Shown in pieces: positions 19,076 through 31,046 of a stretch of DNA of 60,000 bases. The stretch's first letter is position 1. Each line of letters opens with the position of its first letter. The notes below the pieces were generated by a model. That model worked only from the letters and a program-made list of their open reading frames with translations, was not told the DNA's origin and ran no database searches. A program made the translations under genes and the position numbers. The stretch comes from Liolophura sinensis. Its lineage: Eukaryota > Mollusca > Polyplacophora > Chitonida > Chitonidae. The stretch lies in NCBI RefSeq assembly GCF_032854445.1, contig NC_088295.1, positions 91,259,805-91,319,804 on the forward strand. The letters run 5' to 3'.

Positions 19076-20505
19076 ATAGTTATTTGCGTCTCCACTGTAC
19101 TCGGAGTTTGATGGCAGTTAGTGGTTAACAGGTCTTACACACGTAGGTAGTCTTGCCTGAAGCTGGTGGGCGATCACGTGCCTTTCGCCAATATCACATG
19201 AACTTGAACGGTGGAAACTAAAAGGTAGCCTACTTGTCTTCCACCAGTAGAGGGAATAATATCCAATATGGCTGCCGGAAGTAGGTCATGCAACCCCTCT
19301 ATGTGGCGTAAAACTACATATATGTCATCCTCCCAATAAACTGACCATCAGAGGACAGGTGAAAATTTCTTGAATATACCGTTGAACTCTGGTAGCAATC
19401 TGCTAAATAAATCTCGAGGAGATCTTTCATCATTTCTGTTTGTGCAAAAAAAATCTCTTGTCTCCATTATGACAACTGAGACAGGTCGACTGCGAACGCC
19501 ACATTGGCTGTACTTAAGCCATACTCGAGACGAGGCAAGAACATGTGAAATGTTAGAACCAGGAAACAGTGGTCTTTCCACACAAGAATGATAAAATCAA
19601 AACAAACAGAACACAGATGCCTTTTAAACAAGCTTTAATTTAAAAAAATAGTTAAAATTTGAAAACGGCCAAAAAATGTTATTCTTATTGAGAGCGGAAA
19701 ACAACCCTGAAAATATTTGTAAGTATTGAACTACAGCATCGCCAGCAAAGTTGTCGATTAGTGGAGACAGTCAAGTGTCACAGGCGTGGAGGTGTTAAGT
19801 TCTCCCTGCCCGATGGAGAGAAATGAACCGGGTTCGGTTTACCAATTTCTGCAGTTCTGTTAGGTGGCTGATAGCAGAAAATAGCCCATCGAGCCGTGCT
19901 ATGTATAGCCCGCCTCGTGGGCATGTCGCCAAGTAGGAAAATTTCACCATACCCTACAAGTCGTGTCAATCTTAATATTTGGAATACGTGGAATCCATAA
20001 GTTTCCGATCCGAGTTTAAGAGATGTCAAAACTTCCACCGGAAAACTCTTCTCTAAAGATAACCCAGCCCATGGAAATTTTGAATGCTTAAGTCGAACCA
20101 ACCTCCGCCATGTTTCATGCTCAAACCTCACGCTGTCTGCATGCTTGATAAGATGAACTGTTGACAATGAAATCCATTGACCATTTGAGTACCCTTACAT
20201 TTAAATGTAAAAACAAACAAATAAAGTAAATTCCCTACGAAAAGTTCCCAAAGAAACAGCACGAACCTCGCGGGAACTTGACGGAATTTCGAATTTAAAA
20301 CATGACGGGCGGTGATTTAACTTGTTTGATTCAAATTCAGGATTACTGTTAAAAATGGCTCAATGATGCAGTCTTTGACACGTGTATGCTTTGGATGAGT
20401 TAGGAATTCTGTGTATACCAAATAAATGATGGGTTTGAGTTGTAAAGGTACCGCAATTGAAACTTTCAGCGTGACATAGGTGCCGGCCGCCAAGCGCTCT
20501 ACCCA
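19076..20505. other. Intergenic, no gene recognised
   Basis: It contains a 129-codon minus-strand frame (19,778-20,167) and 73-77-codon frames near 19.35-19.59 kb without a recognisable motif. No splice or start context raises them above chance. The region is less AT-rich than its neighbours and might hold a promoter or noncoding exon. Confidence 0.45.
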
Positions 20506-20745
20506 TATTTATTTATTTGATTATGTTTTACGCCGTACTCAACAATATTTCACTTATACGACACTTATAGGAAACCAGCTAGAACTCAGGGGGAAACCCA
20601 CGACCATCCACAGGATGGCAGACCTTCCCACGTGCGACCGGAGAGGACGCCAGAATGAGCTGGGCTTGAACTCCCAGCGATTGCATTGGTGAGAGGCTCC
20701 GGAGTCATTTAGCTGCCCTAGGATGCTAACCTCCTTGGCCAGGCT
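20506..20745 (-). repeat. tRNA-headed SINE, family 1 (diverged)
   Basis: It reads from the ATTTATTTATTTGATTATGT tail through TTACGCCGTACTCAACAATA to GTGAGAGGCTCCGGAGTCAT. Imperfect flanking GCTCTACCCAT / GCTCTATACCCACAT suggests an old target duplication. Confidence 0.85.
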
Positions 20746-21785
20746 CTATACCCACATATAAGTCAGAGCCCACTCTGACTTGGCCATGACGACAGAACTC
20801 ATACATATGGATATTTTCTCGTGATGTTGTTGGCTGTAGCGAATGGTGCTGGCCATTTATACAAGCTTATCATATGGATTGGCTTCGCAAAAGAGCTGGT
20901 GCACCGCGTCTGTCAATCCATTAAACAATCACCAATCAGTTTGGCTTTTTTTAAAACTTTGTTCTACACTGTTACAAGTTACAGATCAAGTGTGAGTTTT
21001 GGGCCGTTTCGTTAATTTTTGGCAAAATTATAGTTGTTTTTGTTCTGTTTTTGGTCCTTGACATTTTTTCGGACTTTCCCAAAACTGTTGGTCGTATTGA
21101 ACTGAAACTTCAAGTTAACTGGCTCATGGCTTCATCATGGCAAGTTGCAGTTCACGTTCATGTGTTCGTCCTTTTATTCCATTTTTAGAAAGGGACTCAG
21201 ACAAAATATTGCAAAACCCACTTACTACTTTATGCAGAACAATTACTGCCCACTGATCTACAAATCCAAAAAGTGTACAGTGTTACCTGTTCACCTGCGA
21301 TAACCAGCGGTGGATCTTTTGCCCCAAGGTGGTTTTATAACACACCATGAAACCAGAGAGTCCTGCGGTGGTTACTGAACCGGCCACGCACCATGTGGTT
21401 GTTACATCGTAGAATAGCACTTAGATGCTCCTGCATGGAAATTTGTAATATCTATTTGACATGTAAGAGCTCGACACAGATGCACAGGGAAATACGCATC
21501 ATGCAACATGACATATCATGGCCGCGGAGAATCTGCAGTATGCATGTGTTGCACTAGATATACGCAACATTCATAGGACCTCGACATTCATGCGCTCGAA
21601 ATACGCAGTATGTAAAGAAGAGCTTGTGTAGGCAAATCGGATCGCCAGTATAAACCAACCGCTGATTGCCATGTAGCTGCATTACATACGCCTCTGGATT
21701 AGTGATAGAACGATAGACGAACCAGATAGATTTGCACCCGCCCAGGTGACCTCACTCTACACACCACTGAGGGGAGATACACGTT
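20746..21785. other. Intergenic, nothing recognised
   Basis: Single-copy sequence without an open frame above about 65 codons and without a repeat I could match inside the window. Confidence 0.5.
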
Positions 21786-22765
21786 ATTTATGACCTCGAC
21801 ACTCCATGGATGAGAAATTTACAGCATGTATGACATCGACAATCAATGGGTTGGCGGGGAGGGGGGGGGAGTTGAGACACAGTATATATGATCTCAACAC
21901 AACATATATGACCTCCACATATATGACCTCCACACTCCATGGAGGGAAAATCACAGTATATATGCCCTCAACACACCACTGAAGGGAAATACATAGCATA
22001 TATGACCTCAATACTCCATGAAGGGGAAGTACACAGCATAAATGACCTCGACACCCCATGGAGGGAAAGTACCCAACATACATGACATCCACACTCCATT
22101 GAGGGGAAATACACAGTATATATGGCCACGACACACAATGGAGCGGAAATACACAGCATATATGAAGTCGACACTACACGGGGGCGAAATACACAGCATA
22201 TACGACCTCAACACTCCATGGGGCAAAAGTGCATAGCATATATGACCTCGAAACTTCATGTAGGGGAAATGCACACTAAATATGACCTCGACACTCCATG
22301 GATGAGAAATTCACAGTCTACATGACATCAACACTCCATGGAAGGTAGGCGGAAGACACAGTATATATGATCTCAGTATATATGGTCTCAGTGTATATGA
22401 TGTGAACATTCCATGGAGGGGACGTACACATCATATATGACCTCCACAATCCATGGAGAGGGGAATGTACAGTATATATAACATCGACACTCCATAGAAG
22501 GGAAATACACAGCATATATGATCTCAACATGCCATGGGGAGAAAATTCACAGCATATATGACAACACGCTATGGAGGGGAAATACACAGCAAATATAGTA
22601 CCGATATACAGCGGTGGGGAAAAATACAGTATATATGACATCAACACTCTATGGTGGAGAAATACACTGTATATATGACCACGGCATACCATGGAGGGGA
22701 AGTACACAGCAAATATGGCACCGACATACAGTGGAAGAGAAATACACACACATGACCTCGATAGA
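21786..22765. repeat. ~42-bp minisatellite (CTCCATGGAGGGGAAATACA), about 23 copies
   Basis: Units combine CATATATGACCTCGACACTC and CATGGAGGGGAAATACACAG. Minus-strand frames up to 143 codons (22,318-22,749) are translations of the repeat and are not counted as genes. Confidence 0.93.
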
Positions 22766-23535
22766 CCATGGATATATAAATGTAAACAATAAGCAATCAG
22801 GATTTGCTCATGCGCCCGTGGAGGGACAAAAGCTTACGGATGTTGAGGCTTTTGTTCTATTACTAACCCTTAAGAGCTTAAATACTGATAAAATAATCCT
22901 CTCTTTACTTTAAGCACACAAACATCATGGTTACAAATAAAAAAACTAGATAAACTGTTTACATGCGGTAGATGTAGAGTTACACCCACCAATCAGAACA
23001 GTATTGCCCCCAATATCTCACGGCCTCGGTTTAACCTCGTTCTCTGCATGATTTTGATCATATGAAGACGTTGGCCCTGTCATGTCACGAACCCCACACC
23101 AGGGCTGACGTATACATGTACATAACGCTGTCTCAATGGTATCAGATATAGCCCTAATTAAGCATGTCGAAAACCTCAGACGTGAAGCCCCCACCCTGTC
23201 ACAGTATACTACCAGTAGATTGCTAGGTATATTTCCTCACGCAGCGCGTTAATTAACTGATTGTTTGATGAACAGATTGACTGATTGTGTATTCTGCTTG
23301 GTCCGTGGTGCATGGTAATAGTCGTGACTACACGTTTATATTCCTCTCATTCGTCAGATGAGAAGTCATCATGTAAACGTCGGCTTTGTAGGCAAATGTG
23401 CACATTGTGAAATAAATGATAAAACATCAACAGCGTCAGATGAATAAGTATGCAGTCACAATTTTAGTAACAACCTCTCACAAATAAATATTCATGTTAT
23501 ACAAATATGAAAGTTGTGTAACATTTCTTGAATGT
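22766..23535. other. Intergenic spacer between two minisatellites
   Basis: AT-rich single-copy sequence; no gene, RNA or repeat identified. Confidence 0.5.
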
Positions 23536-23539
23536 ATAC

Positions 23540-25100
23540 AACACCTATACGATATGTACATCCTGGTTTTCTCCTTAAACCCACTCAGACCAATACGATC
23601 TGTACATCCTGGTTTTCTCCTTAAACCCACTCAGACCAATATGATTTGTACAGCCTAGTTTTCTCCTTAAACCCACTCAGACCTATACGATATGTACATC
23701 CTGGTTATCTCTTTAAACCCACTCAAACCAATATGATCTATACAGCCTAGTTTTCTCCTTAAACCCACTCAAACCAATATGATTTGTACAGCCTAGTTTT
23801 CTCCAGAAACCCACTCAGACCTATATGATTTGTACAGCCTAGTTTTCTCCTTAAACCCACTCAGACCTATACGATCTGGACAGGCTAGTTTTCTCCTTAA
23901 ACCCACTCAGACCAATATGATCTGTACAGCCTAGTTTTCTCCTTAAACCCACTCAGACCTATATGATTTGTACAGCCTAGTTTTCTCCTTAAACCCACTC
24001 AGACCTATATGATTTGTACAGCCTAGTTTTCTTCTTAAACCCACTCAGACCTATATGATATGTAAATCCTGGTTTTCTCCTTAAACCCAATCAGACCAAT
24101 GTGATCTGTACAGCCTAGTTTTCTCCAGAAACCCACTCAGACCTATATGATCTCTACAGCCTACTTTTCTTCTTAAACCCACTCAGACCTATACGATCTG
24201 TACATCCTGGTTTTCTCCTTAAACCCACTCAGACCAATACGATGTGTACAGGCTAGTTTTCTCCTTAAACCCACTCAGACCAATATGATCTGTACAGGCT
24301 AGTTTTCTCCTTAAACCCACTCAGACCAATATGATCTGTACAGCCTAGTTTTCTCTTTAAACCCACACAGACCTATACGATCTGTACATCCTGGTTTTCT
24401 CCTTAAACCCACTCAGACCAATATGATCTGTACAGCCTAGTTTTCTCCTTAAACCCACTCAGACCAATATGATCTGTACAGGCTAGTTTTCTCCTTAAAC
24501 CCACACAGACCTATACGATCTGGACAGGCTGGTTTTCTCCTTAAACCCACTCAGACCAATATGATCTGTACAGCCTAGTTTTCTCTTTAAACCCACACAG
24601 ACCTATACGATCTGTACATCCTGGTTTTTCTCCTTAAACCCACTCAGACCAATACGATCTGTACAGGCTAGTTTTCTCCTTAAACCCACACAGACCTATA
24701 CGATCTGGACAGGCTGGTTTTCTCCTTAAACCCACACAGGCCTATATGATCTGTACAGGCTAGTTTTCTCCTTAAACCCACATAGACCTATACTGTCTGT
24801 ACAGGCTAGTTTTCTCCTTAAACCCACTCAGACCAATACGATCTGTACAGGCTAGTTTTCTCCTAAAACCCACTAAGACCAATACGATGTGCACAGGCTA
24901 GTTTTCTCCTTAAACCCACTCAGACCAATATGATCTGTACAGGCTAGTTTCTCCTAAAACCCACACAGGCCTATACGATCTGTACAGCCTAGTTTTCTCC
25001 TTAAAGCCACACAGACCTATACGATCTGTACAGCTTAGTTTTTTACTTTAACCCACACAGACCTATACGATCTGTACAGCGAAGTTTTCTCCTTAAACCC
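23540..25100. repeat. 46-bp minisatellite (CTTAAACCCACTCAGACCAA), about 34 copies
   Basis: Units are GACCAATATGATCTGTACAG + CCTAGTTTTCTCCTTAAACC + CACTCA, with recurring variants (CCTATACGATCTG, GGCTAG, CACACAG). One strand is pyrimidine-rich in the CTAGTTTTCTCCTTAAACCC part. Intergenic. Confidence 0.95.
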
Positions 25101-26386
25101 TTACATCAGGTGGTGTGGCCTCAAGCTGATCAGTGTTGTATTCACTCGATAAGTTGGCCATAAGTATTTTTGTTTTGCTATATTTAGACAGCATTCTGTT
25201 GATGCAGCATTGGGACACTTGTAGTGGTGTCAGATTATCCTAATCCCATGGTTCTTCACTGATATGGAAAGATATAGTGATCAATAAGGCCTTGCAACTG
25301 TTGATGAACCTGTCTTCTTTTGAGCTGCCAAACCACGTCACTCCGCTGCTCTGCCACTAAGCTACTTTTTTGCACAGGGGTCATATTTGTGTTAAACAGC
25401 CAGAGCACACTGATATTGAGGTAAATGTGTTGTTTCTTTTATGTCTATATCATTCGATGTAAAGCTTTGATTATTTGTTGAGATGAAAGAGTAAAGTCGC
25501 GCTCGGTATGGGGGATGGGCCTAATACTGTTTGACCTGTGGAATTACAGCCACGATCTGTCTGGTTAGAACGTCTCTTTTCAAAAGGGCACTGACTTTTG
25601 TTCGTCCAGAGGAGAATTTTAACACCGAACATTTGGTGCTAGCACGTTATGTTTCATTGGAATAATACATGTGAAACTAGAAGCATATTCAATATCTGAA
25701 TAACAAAACTAAAAAAGAAAACAATAGAGTGCTAACTTCTATAATGCCAGAACGCTATTCGAAATTAGAAAAAAAAATGTCGAGCTAGCGGGACTCTTGG
25801 TGATACTACACCCAAAAGCAACCATTGATTTGATAAAAAAAATGACATATCAAAGAAATAAATGAAAACATCCAGATTTAACATTGTCATTAGTATAATA
25901 GATGGCTAGTTTCGACCACCTAAGAGGCAGAAATCGTCCGCAGACACATTTATGGACTTTATAAATGATATTCTTATAGACACTAACAAAAGAAAACAGG
26001 TTGGAAGTAATCTAAAGAAAAATAAAAGAGATGTTCTTAAATGTTAACTGGATCAGATTGGTAGCCTATATCAGCCGTCAACCAAAAGGGACCAGATAGA
26101 TGGTTTGTAGTTTCCATTCAATTAAGCTAATGTGGATATATATTTTCTACAGCCTTTGCTCTATCGGTTGTTGAAAGCTAGCAGATCATCAATATACTGT
26201 TTAGTGAATGAGAGGATTAAAACTGATCATCGCTCTGTTGTTGTCATTTTGGACAAAGGCTACTAGGAGAATAACATTTCTAAAGATCAGGATACATAGG
26301 CCCTGTATGCTGATATTGGACAATCAGGAGTAGTAGAGAATGTTGCATAGATGTCTTATTTGGAGGAGTAATTTGGGAGGAACGAG
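25101..26386. other. Intergenic, nothing recognised left of the Polinton
   Basis: AT-rich sequence with frequent stops on both strands. Confidence 0.5.
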
Positions 26387-26760
26387 CTAGAGTGTGTTTT
26401 GTTTAGTCCGCCTTCCCATTAGCCATGAGCGGGGGGGGGGGGGGGGGGGGCATGCGCGTGACCTCAGAGCAAGGCGCGCCAACGTCCCCATTGCCGCAGC
26501 TCCTTTAGAGCAGCATCGCGCCAAAACTGACCCATGGGTGGGCGTGACGTGATGCGCGAGAGCAGCTCCTTCACCTCCATTTCGCGTCCAAAACAGACCA
26601 ATGGGCGAGCTCCATTTCGAGCCAAAACTGATGTCACGCACGAGAGCAGCTGATTCAGCTCCGTTTCGGGCCAAAACCTCCACGTGGTGTTCGGCACAGG
26701 CTGTTTCACTGTGTAAGAGGGCTGTAACGATTATTTCCACCTAACGGAATGGGGATCCAG
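26387..26760 (-). repeat. Outer left terminal-repeat-like block of the Polinton
   Basis: It contains repeats of GCGCCAAAACTGACCCATGG, CAGCTCCTTCACCTCCATTT and GCGCGTGAC. Read on the minus strand it gives a pseudo-peptide ISFGSKWSSPIG close to ISFGTKWSSPIG at the right end on the + strand, so the two blocks are inverted copies. A 19-20-base poly-G run sits at about 26,430-26,450. It may belong to a longer terminal repeat or to a second, older element. Confidence 0.65.
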
Positions 26761-27445
26761 CCAGCGCTCCCTGTTGGTTGGCGCTACTAGTAGCATCGAA
26801 AACAAGGTGGATAATTCTTGTTATTTGGGAAGCCATTAATTTGTAATTTGTTTCATGCTTGATGATAACCTTGGGCACAGACAGATACACAGAAAAGTAG
26901 AAGAGCTGAACGTCGATTCCAGACTAAACTAGTATGCTTTTGCAGAAATATTCAATTAGAAAAAAGTGGTGTACAGAAAGTAAAACAGGGACTTACAAGC
27001 TCAATGTAATTCAGATAATTCAAGAAAATGTGTCATCTGAGACAAATGAAACACAAGGCAACTCTATAAGGCAAGTATATATACATAGTATTGTGCATGA
27101 TTGTAAACAGATTCTTCAGATGGGAAAATACCTCGCAAGTAGCATAGGTATATATATATACTATAGATATAAATTTCTTAATAACTGTTTGAAATGTTAT
27201 GATGCATCACATTTTAAAACTAGAAGTAAAAAATACCGAATTTTTGTAAGTGGGATTGTATACCACGAAAAGTGTAAATACAATTTCGTAAGTTCGTCAC
27301 TGTAAAAAACAGTGTAAAAATAAACAGAAACTATGTAAAGTTACACACAGCTGTAAAGTATACCCTGTGAAATTACTATTGTTATCAATAGTTATGCAAA
27401 AATGCAAATTTACCTCAAATTTATGCACAATAGCATGAAATGTTT
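26761..27445. other. AT-rich stretch between the two left end-like blocks
   Basis: A 123-codon AT-rich frame at 26,934-27,305 has no recognisable domain. It contrasts sharply with the GC-rich blocks on each side, so it is either host DNA between two element ends or an insertion in a long terminal repeat. Confidence 0.45.
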
Positions 27446-27770
27446 AGGAGGTGTAGTGAGAGGTGGAGGCGTGTCGTTGAGCCGGCGGTCTCCTAGGCGC
27501 ACACCCGTGACGTCAGCGCATGCCGCCAAAACTGACCAATGGGTGATCTCCATTTCGTTGGCGCCAAAACTCACCAATGGGTGAACTCCATTCGCGCCAC
27601 GCGCGAGAGCAGATACTTCGGGCGTGACGGACCGATGAGGAAACACATGGTCTTGGTACGTTGGGGGTTAAGCAGCTCCTTCTGAGCAGACCCTTGAGCG
27701 CTGACCCTTCAGCTCCTTGGCGCCTAAACTGACCCATGGGTGATCACGTGGTCGGTCTTGGCGCCTGAAT
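27446..27770 (-). repeat. Inner left terminal-repeat-like block of the Polinton
   Basis: Starting AGGAGGTGTAGTGAGAGGTG and containing GTGTCGTTGAG, TGACGTCA, and CCAAAACTGACCAATGGGTG, it matches the reverse complement of the right end (ending about 39,402), where the same order GGAGGGAGTGAGG...GTGTCGTTGAG...GACGTCAC...CCAATGGGTGAGCTCC is seen. This is the best candidate for the true left terminus. Confidence 0.7.
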
Positions 27771-27796
27771 TAAATTGACAAATGCATGAAAACTGG

Positions 27797-27799
<3 letters not shown>

Positions 27800-27876
<77 letters not shown>
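27800..27876. repeat. (TA)n microsatellite
   Basis: About 38 uninterrupted TA dinucleotides lie just inside the left end of the Polinton. Confidence 0.98.
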
Positions 27877-27878
<2 letters not shown>

Positions 27879-28064
27879 TATTATATCCGCTGTCTGGGAT
27901 AGGTTCACTCACTATACACGTACAAAGGGACGACGCCGGTCTATGCCTCGCACCGGACGCGAGCAGCTGCAGCCTTTCGCTGTAAAGCGGCCGGGGCGAA
28001 AGCGGGGTCAGAGAACTCTCGCGGTCGATACCGCTCTCCACGCATTGTAGTACGACCCCGACAG

Positions 28065-28960
28065 TCCAGTGGCTTACAGCGGCGTTCAGCCCTTGCTGAA
28101 GGCAGCCCGGCAACATGGACTCAAAGTGAGTCGGACCTGGTCGACATGGCAGCGTTTGCCAAAGAGAACGACGACAACCGTTATCTACTTACATGCATCG
28201 ATGTCCTCCCCAAGTACGCTGGATGGTTCCATTACGCACCAAAATCGGTGCTCGTCTGATCGAAGAGTTTCAACGCATTTTCAAGACGGGACGTCTACCT
28301 TTGTACCTGCAAACGGATGGGGGCAAAGAATGTCTGAATAGACCGTTCCAGGCATTTTGTAAAGGACAACAGAGTGTTTCTCTTTCACACGATTAACGAG
28401 ACCAAAGCGTCAGTGGTAGAACGGTTTAGCCGTACTTTAAAAGGACGCATGTACAAATATTTCACCGCTCACAACACTGGGCGGTACCTTGACGCCTTAC
28501 CGGCGCTGGTCCACGGCTACAATCGAGCGAATCACCGGAGTATACGACGGGCCCCCATCGAAGTCACCACCCAGAACCAGGAAGAAGCGCGTCAAGCCGG
28601 GTACGGTCCACCCACGTCCAAACGATCGATGTACCGTTATCGCGCCGGCCATCTCGAAAAAAACCTCCCGAAAACCTCTCCACACTCTTCAGCCTGTCGT
28701 GTACACACTGGAGGACTTGAACGAGGAAGGGTTGCTCGAGACGTTTCACGAGACTGAATTGCAACCGGTGACGGCCGCGGCAGACAAGTGTTATCACGTG
28801 GAGAAGATCTTAAAAAGGGAACGTTGCCGAGGAAAACTGTACTGTTGGGTGAAGTGGGTCGGCTATCGGTCCGTAACGCTCGTCATTTTCGAACTGTATC
28901 TAATACCGCTTAACCTGGGGCTAGGGGCCGTAAACGCAGCTTTGCTCATTACACCAGCAT
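28065..28960 (+). pseudogene. Polinton integrase (rve, DDE) with C-terminal chromodomain, frameshifted
   Basis: Pieces of an rve integrase lie in three frames: VDMAAF then YLLTCIDVLPKY (first Asp at 28,143-28,145), LQTDGGKE (second Asp at 28,316-28,318), and KASVVERFSRTLKGR (Glu at 28,419-28,421). The last two are about 34 codons apart, fitting D35E. A chromodomain-like end follows (YHVEKILKRER, KLYCWVKWVGY, about 28,790-28,880). Integrases of this kind insert the element. Chromointegrases also occur in LTR elements, but no reverse transcriptase is nearby. At least two frameshifts break it. Confidence 0.88.
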
Positions 28961-29129
28961 GATGCCTTTATGAACAGTTTCGATCAAAGCGCGACTGAGA
29001 TACCTTGCTTAATTGTCATTTGACCTGGAACTCATTCATAGACTACGAATTTGATCTTTGATATGGAATCCATGCCTGGAATATTCACTGTCTGCCCGGT
29101 ATCATTAAAAACTGATGACCGCTTCTCTC

Positions 29130-29640
29130 TTGTGTGTTACCGGCTTTATTTCTTATTTGTATAATTTCTTACATACCTTTGTCTTTAGGAGCTACTGTTA
29201 AACCTTGTTTTGGAAATGGATGTTGCGATTATCGACTTCGAACGCCCTTTACGGACTACGAATGGCATACGAATGTCGGACATGACGCTCATATCCACCT
29301 AGCTTTAATTCTTGGGTGCCGGTCGCAGACGTCAAACGTATTTAACCAAGACGATGACGGGGGTAACTGTCATTCTCTATCGACCTACCTCGAGGGATGG
29401 ATTAGTGTGTACAAGGCTTGCGCGAGAATAAACCGTGGCAGCCGTGCTCGGAGTTCTCTTGTACACCGGAGCTTTAGTGGGTGGATTGGCCGCGGAACTC
29501 AGCCTGCAGCTCCTCCAAAACCAGTCGACCATTCAATATCTACCAGGGCAATTGAACAAGACGCTCCTCCGTTGGTCCGAGAAGCCTTTGTCCCCGCCCC
29601 CGCCGTCACCACCACTATCACCATCGTCGTCGCGGAGTGA
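29130..29640 (+). pseudogene. Unassigned Polinton region between integrase and ATPase
   Basis: Two overlapping non-ATG frames are open here: one with a hydrophobic start (LFLICIISYIPLSLG) and several Cys, the other with a hydrophobic stretch (VLGVLLYTGALVGGLAAE) followed by a Pro/Ser-rich tract. I do not recognise either. They may be remnants of a small membrane or virion protein or chance frames in GC-rich DNA. Confidence 0.35.
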
Positions 29641-29758
29641 CTTCGTACATCGGCTTGACGGCACTGTCCCGGGCGAGGACCTGACCTCCACCACGCTACC
29701 CACCACCTTACCCTCACCCGCACGGAGGGCCGAACTGACTCACCCAGCTTCTCAATCC

Positions 29759-30246
29759 ATGGATACTCGATGGGAGCATCCCGTTTACCTGCATCGTCAG
29801 CAGACCTACGAGGTGTGGAAAGTCCGTGTTTCTGAAACAGTTGGTGGCGCACGCTCACGCTCTCACTTACCCACCCCGGCAACGCGTCGTCTGGTGTTAC
29901 GATGAGTAGCAGCCGTTGTACACCACGTTACCCAACGTTCGGTTTGAAGAAGGTGTGCCCAGCCCGTCAGCATTCGAACCGGGGAAGCGGACGTTAGTCG
30001 TTATGGACGATTTAAAGGCCGAAGCGGACGAACGCGTGACAAGACTCTTTACCAAAGGCAGTCATCACTGCATTATTAGCGTGGTGTACATCGTGCAGAA
30101 CTTGTCCAACAAAACCAAAGACCATCGCACCATCTCTCTGTACGCACACTACTTGATATTGTTTAAAACCCCGCAAGTCGCGTCTCAAATTACCACGATC
30201 GCTAAACAGATGGCTCCGGTTCAGCACGCCTACCTGACCGAGTCAT
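29759..30246 (+). pseudogene. Polinton packaging ATPase (FtsK/HerA type), interrupted
   Basis: In one frame a P-loop-like SRPTRCGKS lies at 29,799-29,825, with the first Gly of the Walker A motif replaced by Arg. An in-frame TAG follows at 29,907-29,909. Then come the Walker B-like RTLVVMDDL (about 29,990-30,016) and the downstream segment VYIVQNLSNKTKDHRTISLY, a strong signature of Polinton and adintovirus ATPases. In intact elements this ATPase packages DNA into the capsid. It ends at TAA near 30,246. The frame is otherwise well preserved. Confidence 0.88.
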
Positions 30247-30348
30247 AAAGCTTCGTGTGCACGATCTGCCGAATCACTTGTTTCCACGTCAACCACCCGC
30301 GATGTTACACCGGCTCCAACGTTACGGCCCCTTACTGTCCCTACTGGC

Positions 30349-30700
30349 TTGAACCACCCCTGTCATTCGACGCTCCGTGGTGCGCGGCAACGATCCGGGT
30401 TTACTTTGGTGTCAATGTACCAAGAATGTGTTAAATGGAAACGTTCCACTATCACGGATTCAGAAGGGAAAATTACAGCGGCACAAGACGGGTTTTCGCA
30501 CCTTGGTCGAAAGAAAAGTGCCCTCCTGCATAAGAAAGGACGGATTCTTCAACGCGGTGGGTTTCTCTATCCAGCGCTGCTTAAACCCATCCTCGCTGCC
30601 GTACCAGCCCTCATCGGTGGCGTTGTTAAGGGGACAACTGGTGGGAGCTAATGCAGTACCCCAAAAAATGGCCTTGGTCGAGCCGCGGCTCTTAGACAAG
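30349..30700 (+). pseudogene. Small basic Polinton protein with hydrophobic Ala/Gly/Pro C-terminus (PX/PY class)
   Basis: A basic stretch (KGKLQRHKTGFRTLVERK in one frame) is followed, in another, by a hydrophobic tail (LLKPILAAVPALIGGVVKG). Polintons often encode a small basic protein with such a tail between ATPase and capsid genes; its role is thought to be in the virion or on membranes. A frameshift near 30,540 separates the parts. Assignment rests on position and composition. Confidence 0.55.
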
Positions 30701-30741
30701 CTAACGCGGCCACCACCCCCGTACCCCTATACCTGTACCCC

Positions 30742-31041
30742 GTGCCCAGTACTGTTAAAGCCTACAACGCGCTCGACCAACAGATAGCAGCGAATCTCCA
30801 CGATACGACTCTCTCGGACGATGAGAAAATACAGCGGTATCACCACACCCGTCAACGGTACAGTGCGTTTCAAGATCAATACCAAGCCGTGCAGCAGCCA
30901 AGTCGGACGACAGACCCGCCCACCGCCAAGCCCGTCGGTGGTTTGAGCAAGGGGGTGATTTTAGACAGCGTCCCCGTCGCATTACGGCGAAAGTCTGCTC
31001 TGTTTTGGGGCGACACTGAGCGATCGGACCAGGATCAATAG
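30742..31041 (+). pseudogene. Charged, helical Polinton ORF of unknown function
   Basis: The 99-codon frame has an N-terminal charged, Gln-rich, probably helical stretch (LSDDEKIQRYHHTRQRYSAF) and a Pro/Thr linker. It sits between the PX-like and penton genes, where Polintons carry poorly conserved small ORFs. It is the most intact frame of the element, but I know no function. Confidence 0.5.
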
Positions 31042-31046
31042 CGCGA

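Noticed and set aside
19778-20167. 129-codon minus-strand ORF
   Set aside because: No recognisable motif, no splice context and no neighbour support; could be checked by protein search but not claimed.
22008-22749. Minus-strand ORFs up to 143 codons
   Set aside because: Translations of the ~42-bp minisatellite, low complexity and repetitive.
26387-26740. 117-codon minus-strand ORF in the left Polinton end
   Set aside because: Made of the modular terminal-repeat sequence, including a poly-G run read as poly-Pro; the same pseudo-peptide appears at the right end because the DNA is inverted repeat.
26934-27305. 123-codon + strand ORF
   Set aside because: AT-rich composition and Lys/Asn/Ile/Tyr bias expected of chance frames; lies between element ends.
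28065-28960. LTR retrotransposon (chromovirus) integrase
   Set aside because: No reverse transcriptase, RNase H or LTR nearby; the integrase is followed by ATPase, penton, capsid and protease pieces and a type B polymerase, which fits a Polinton.
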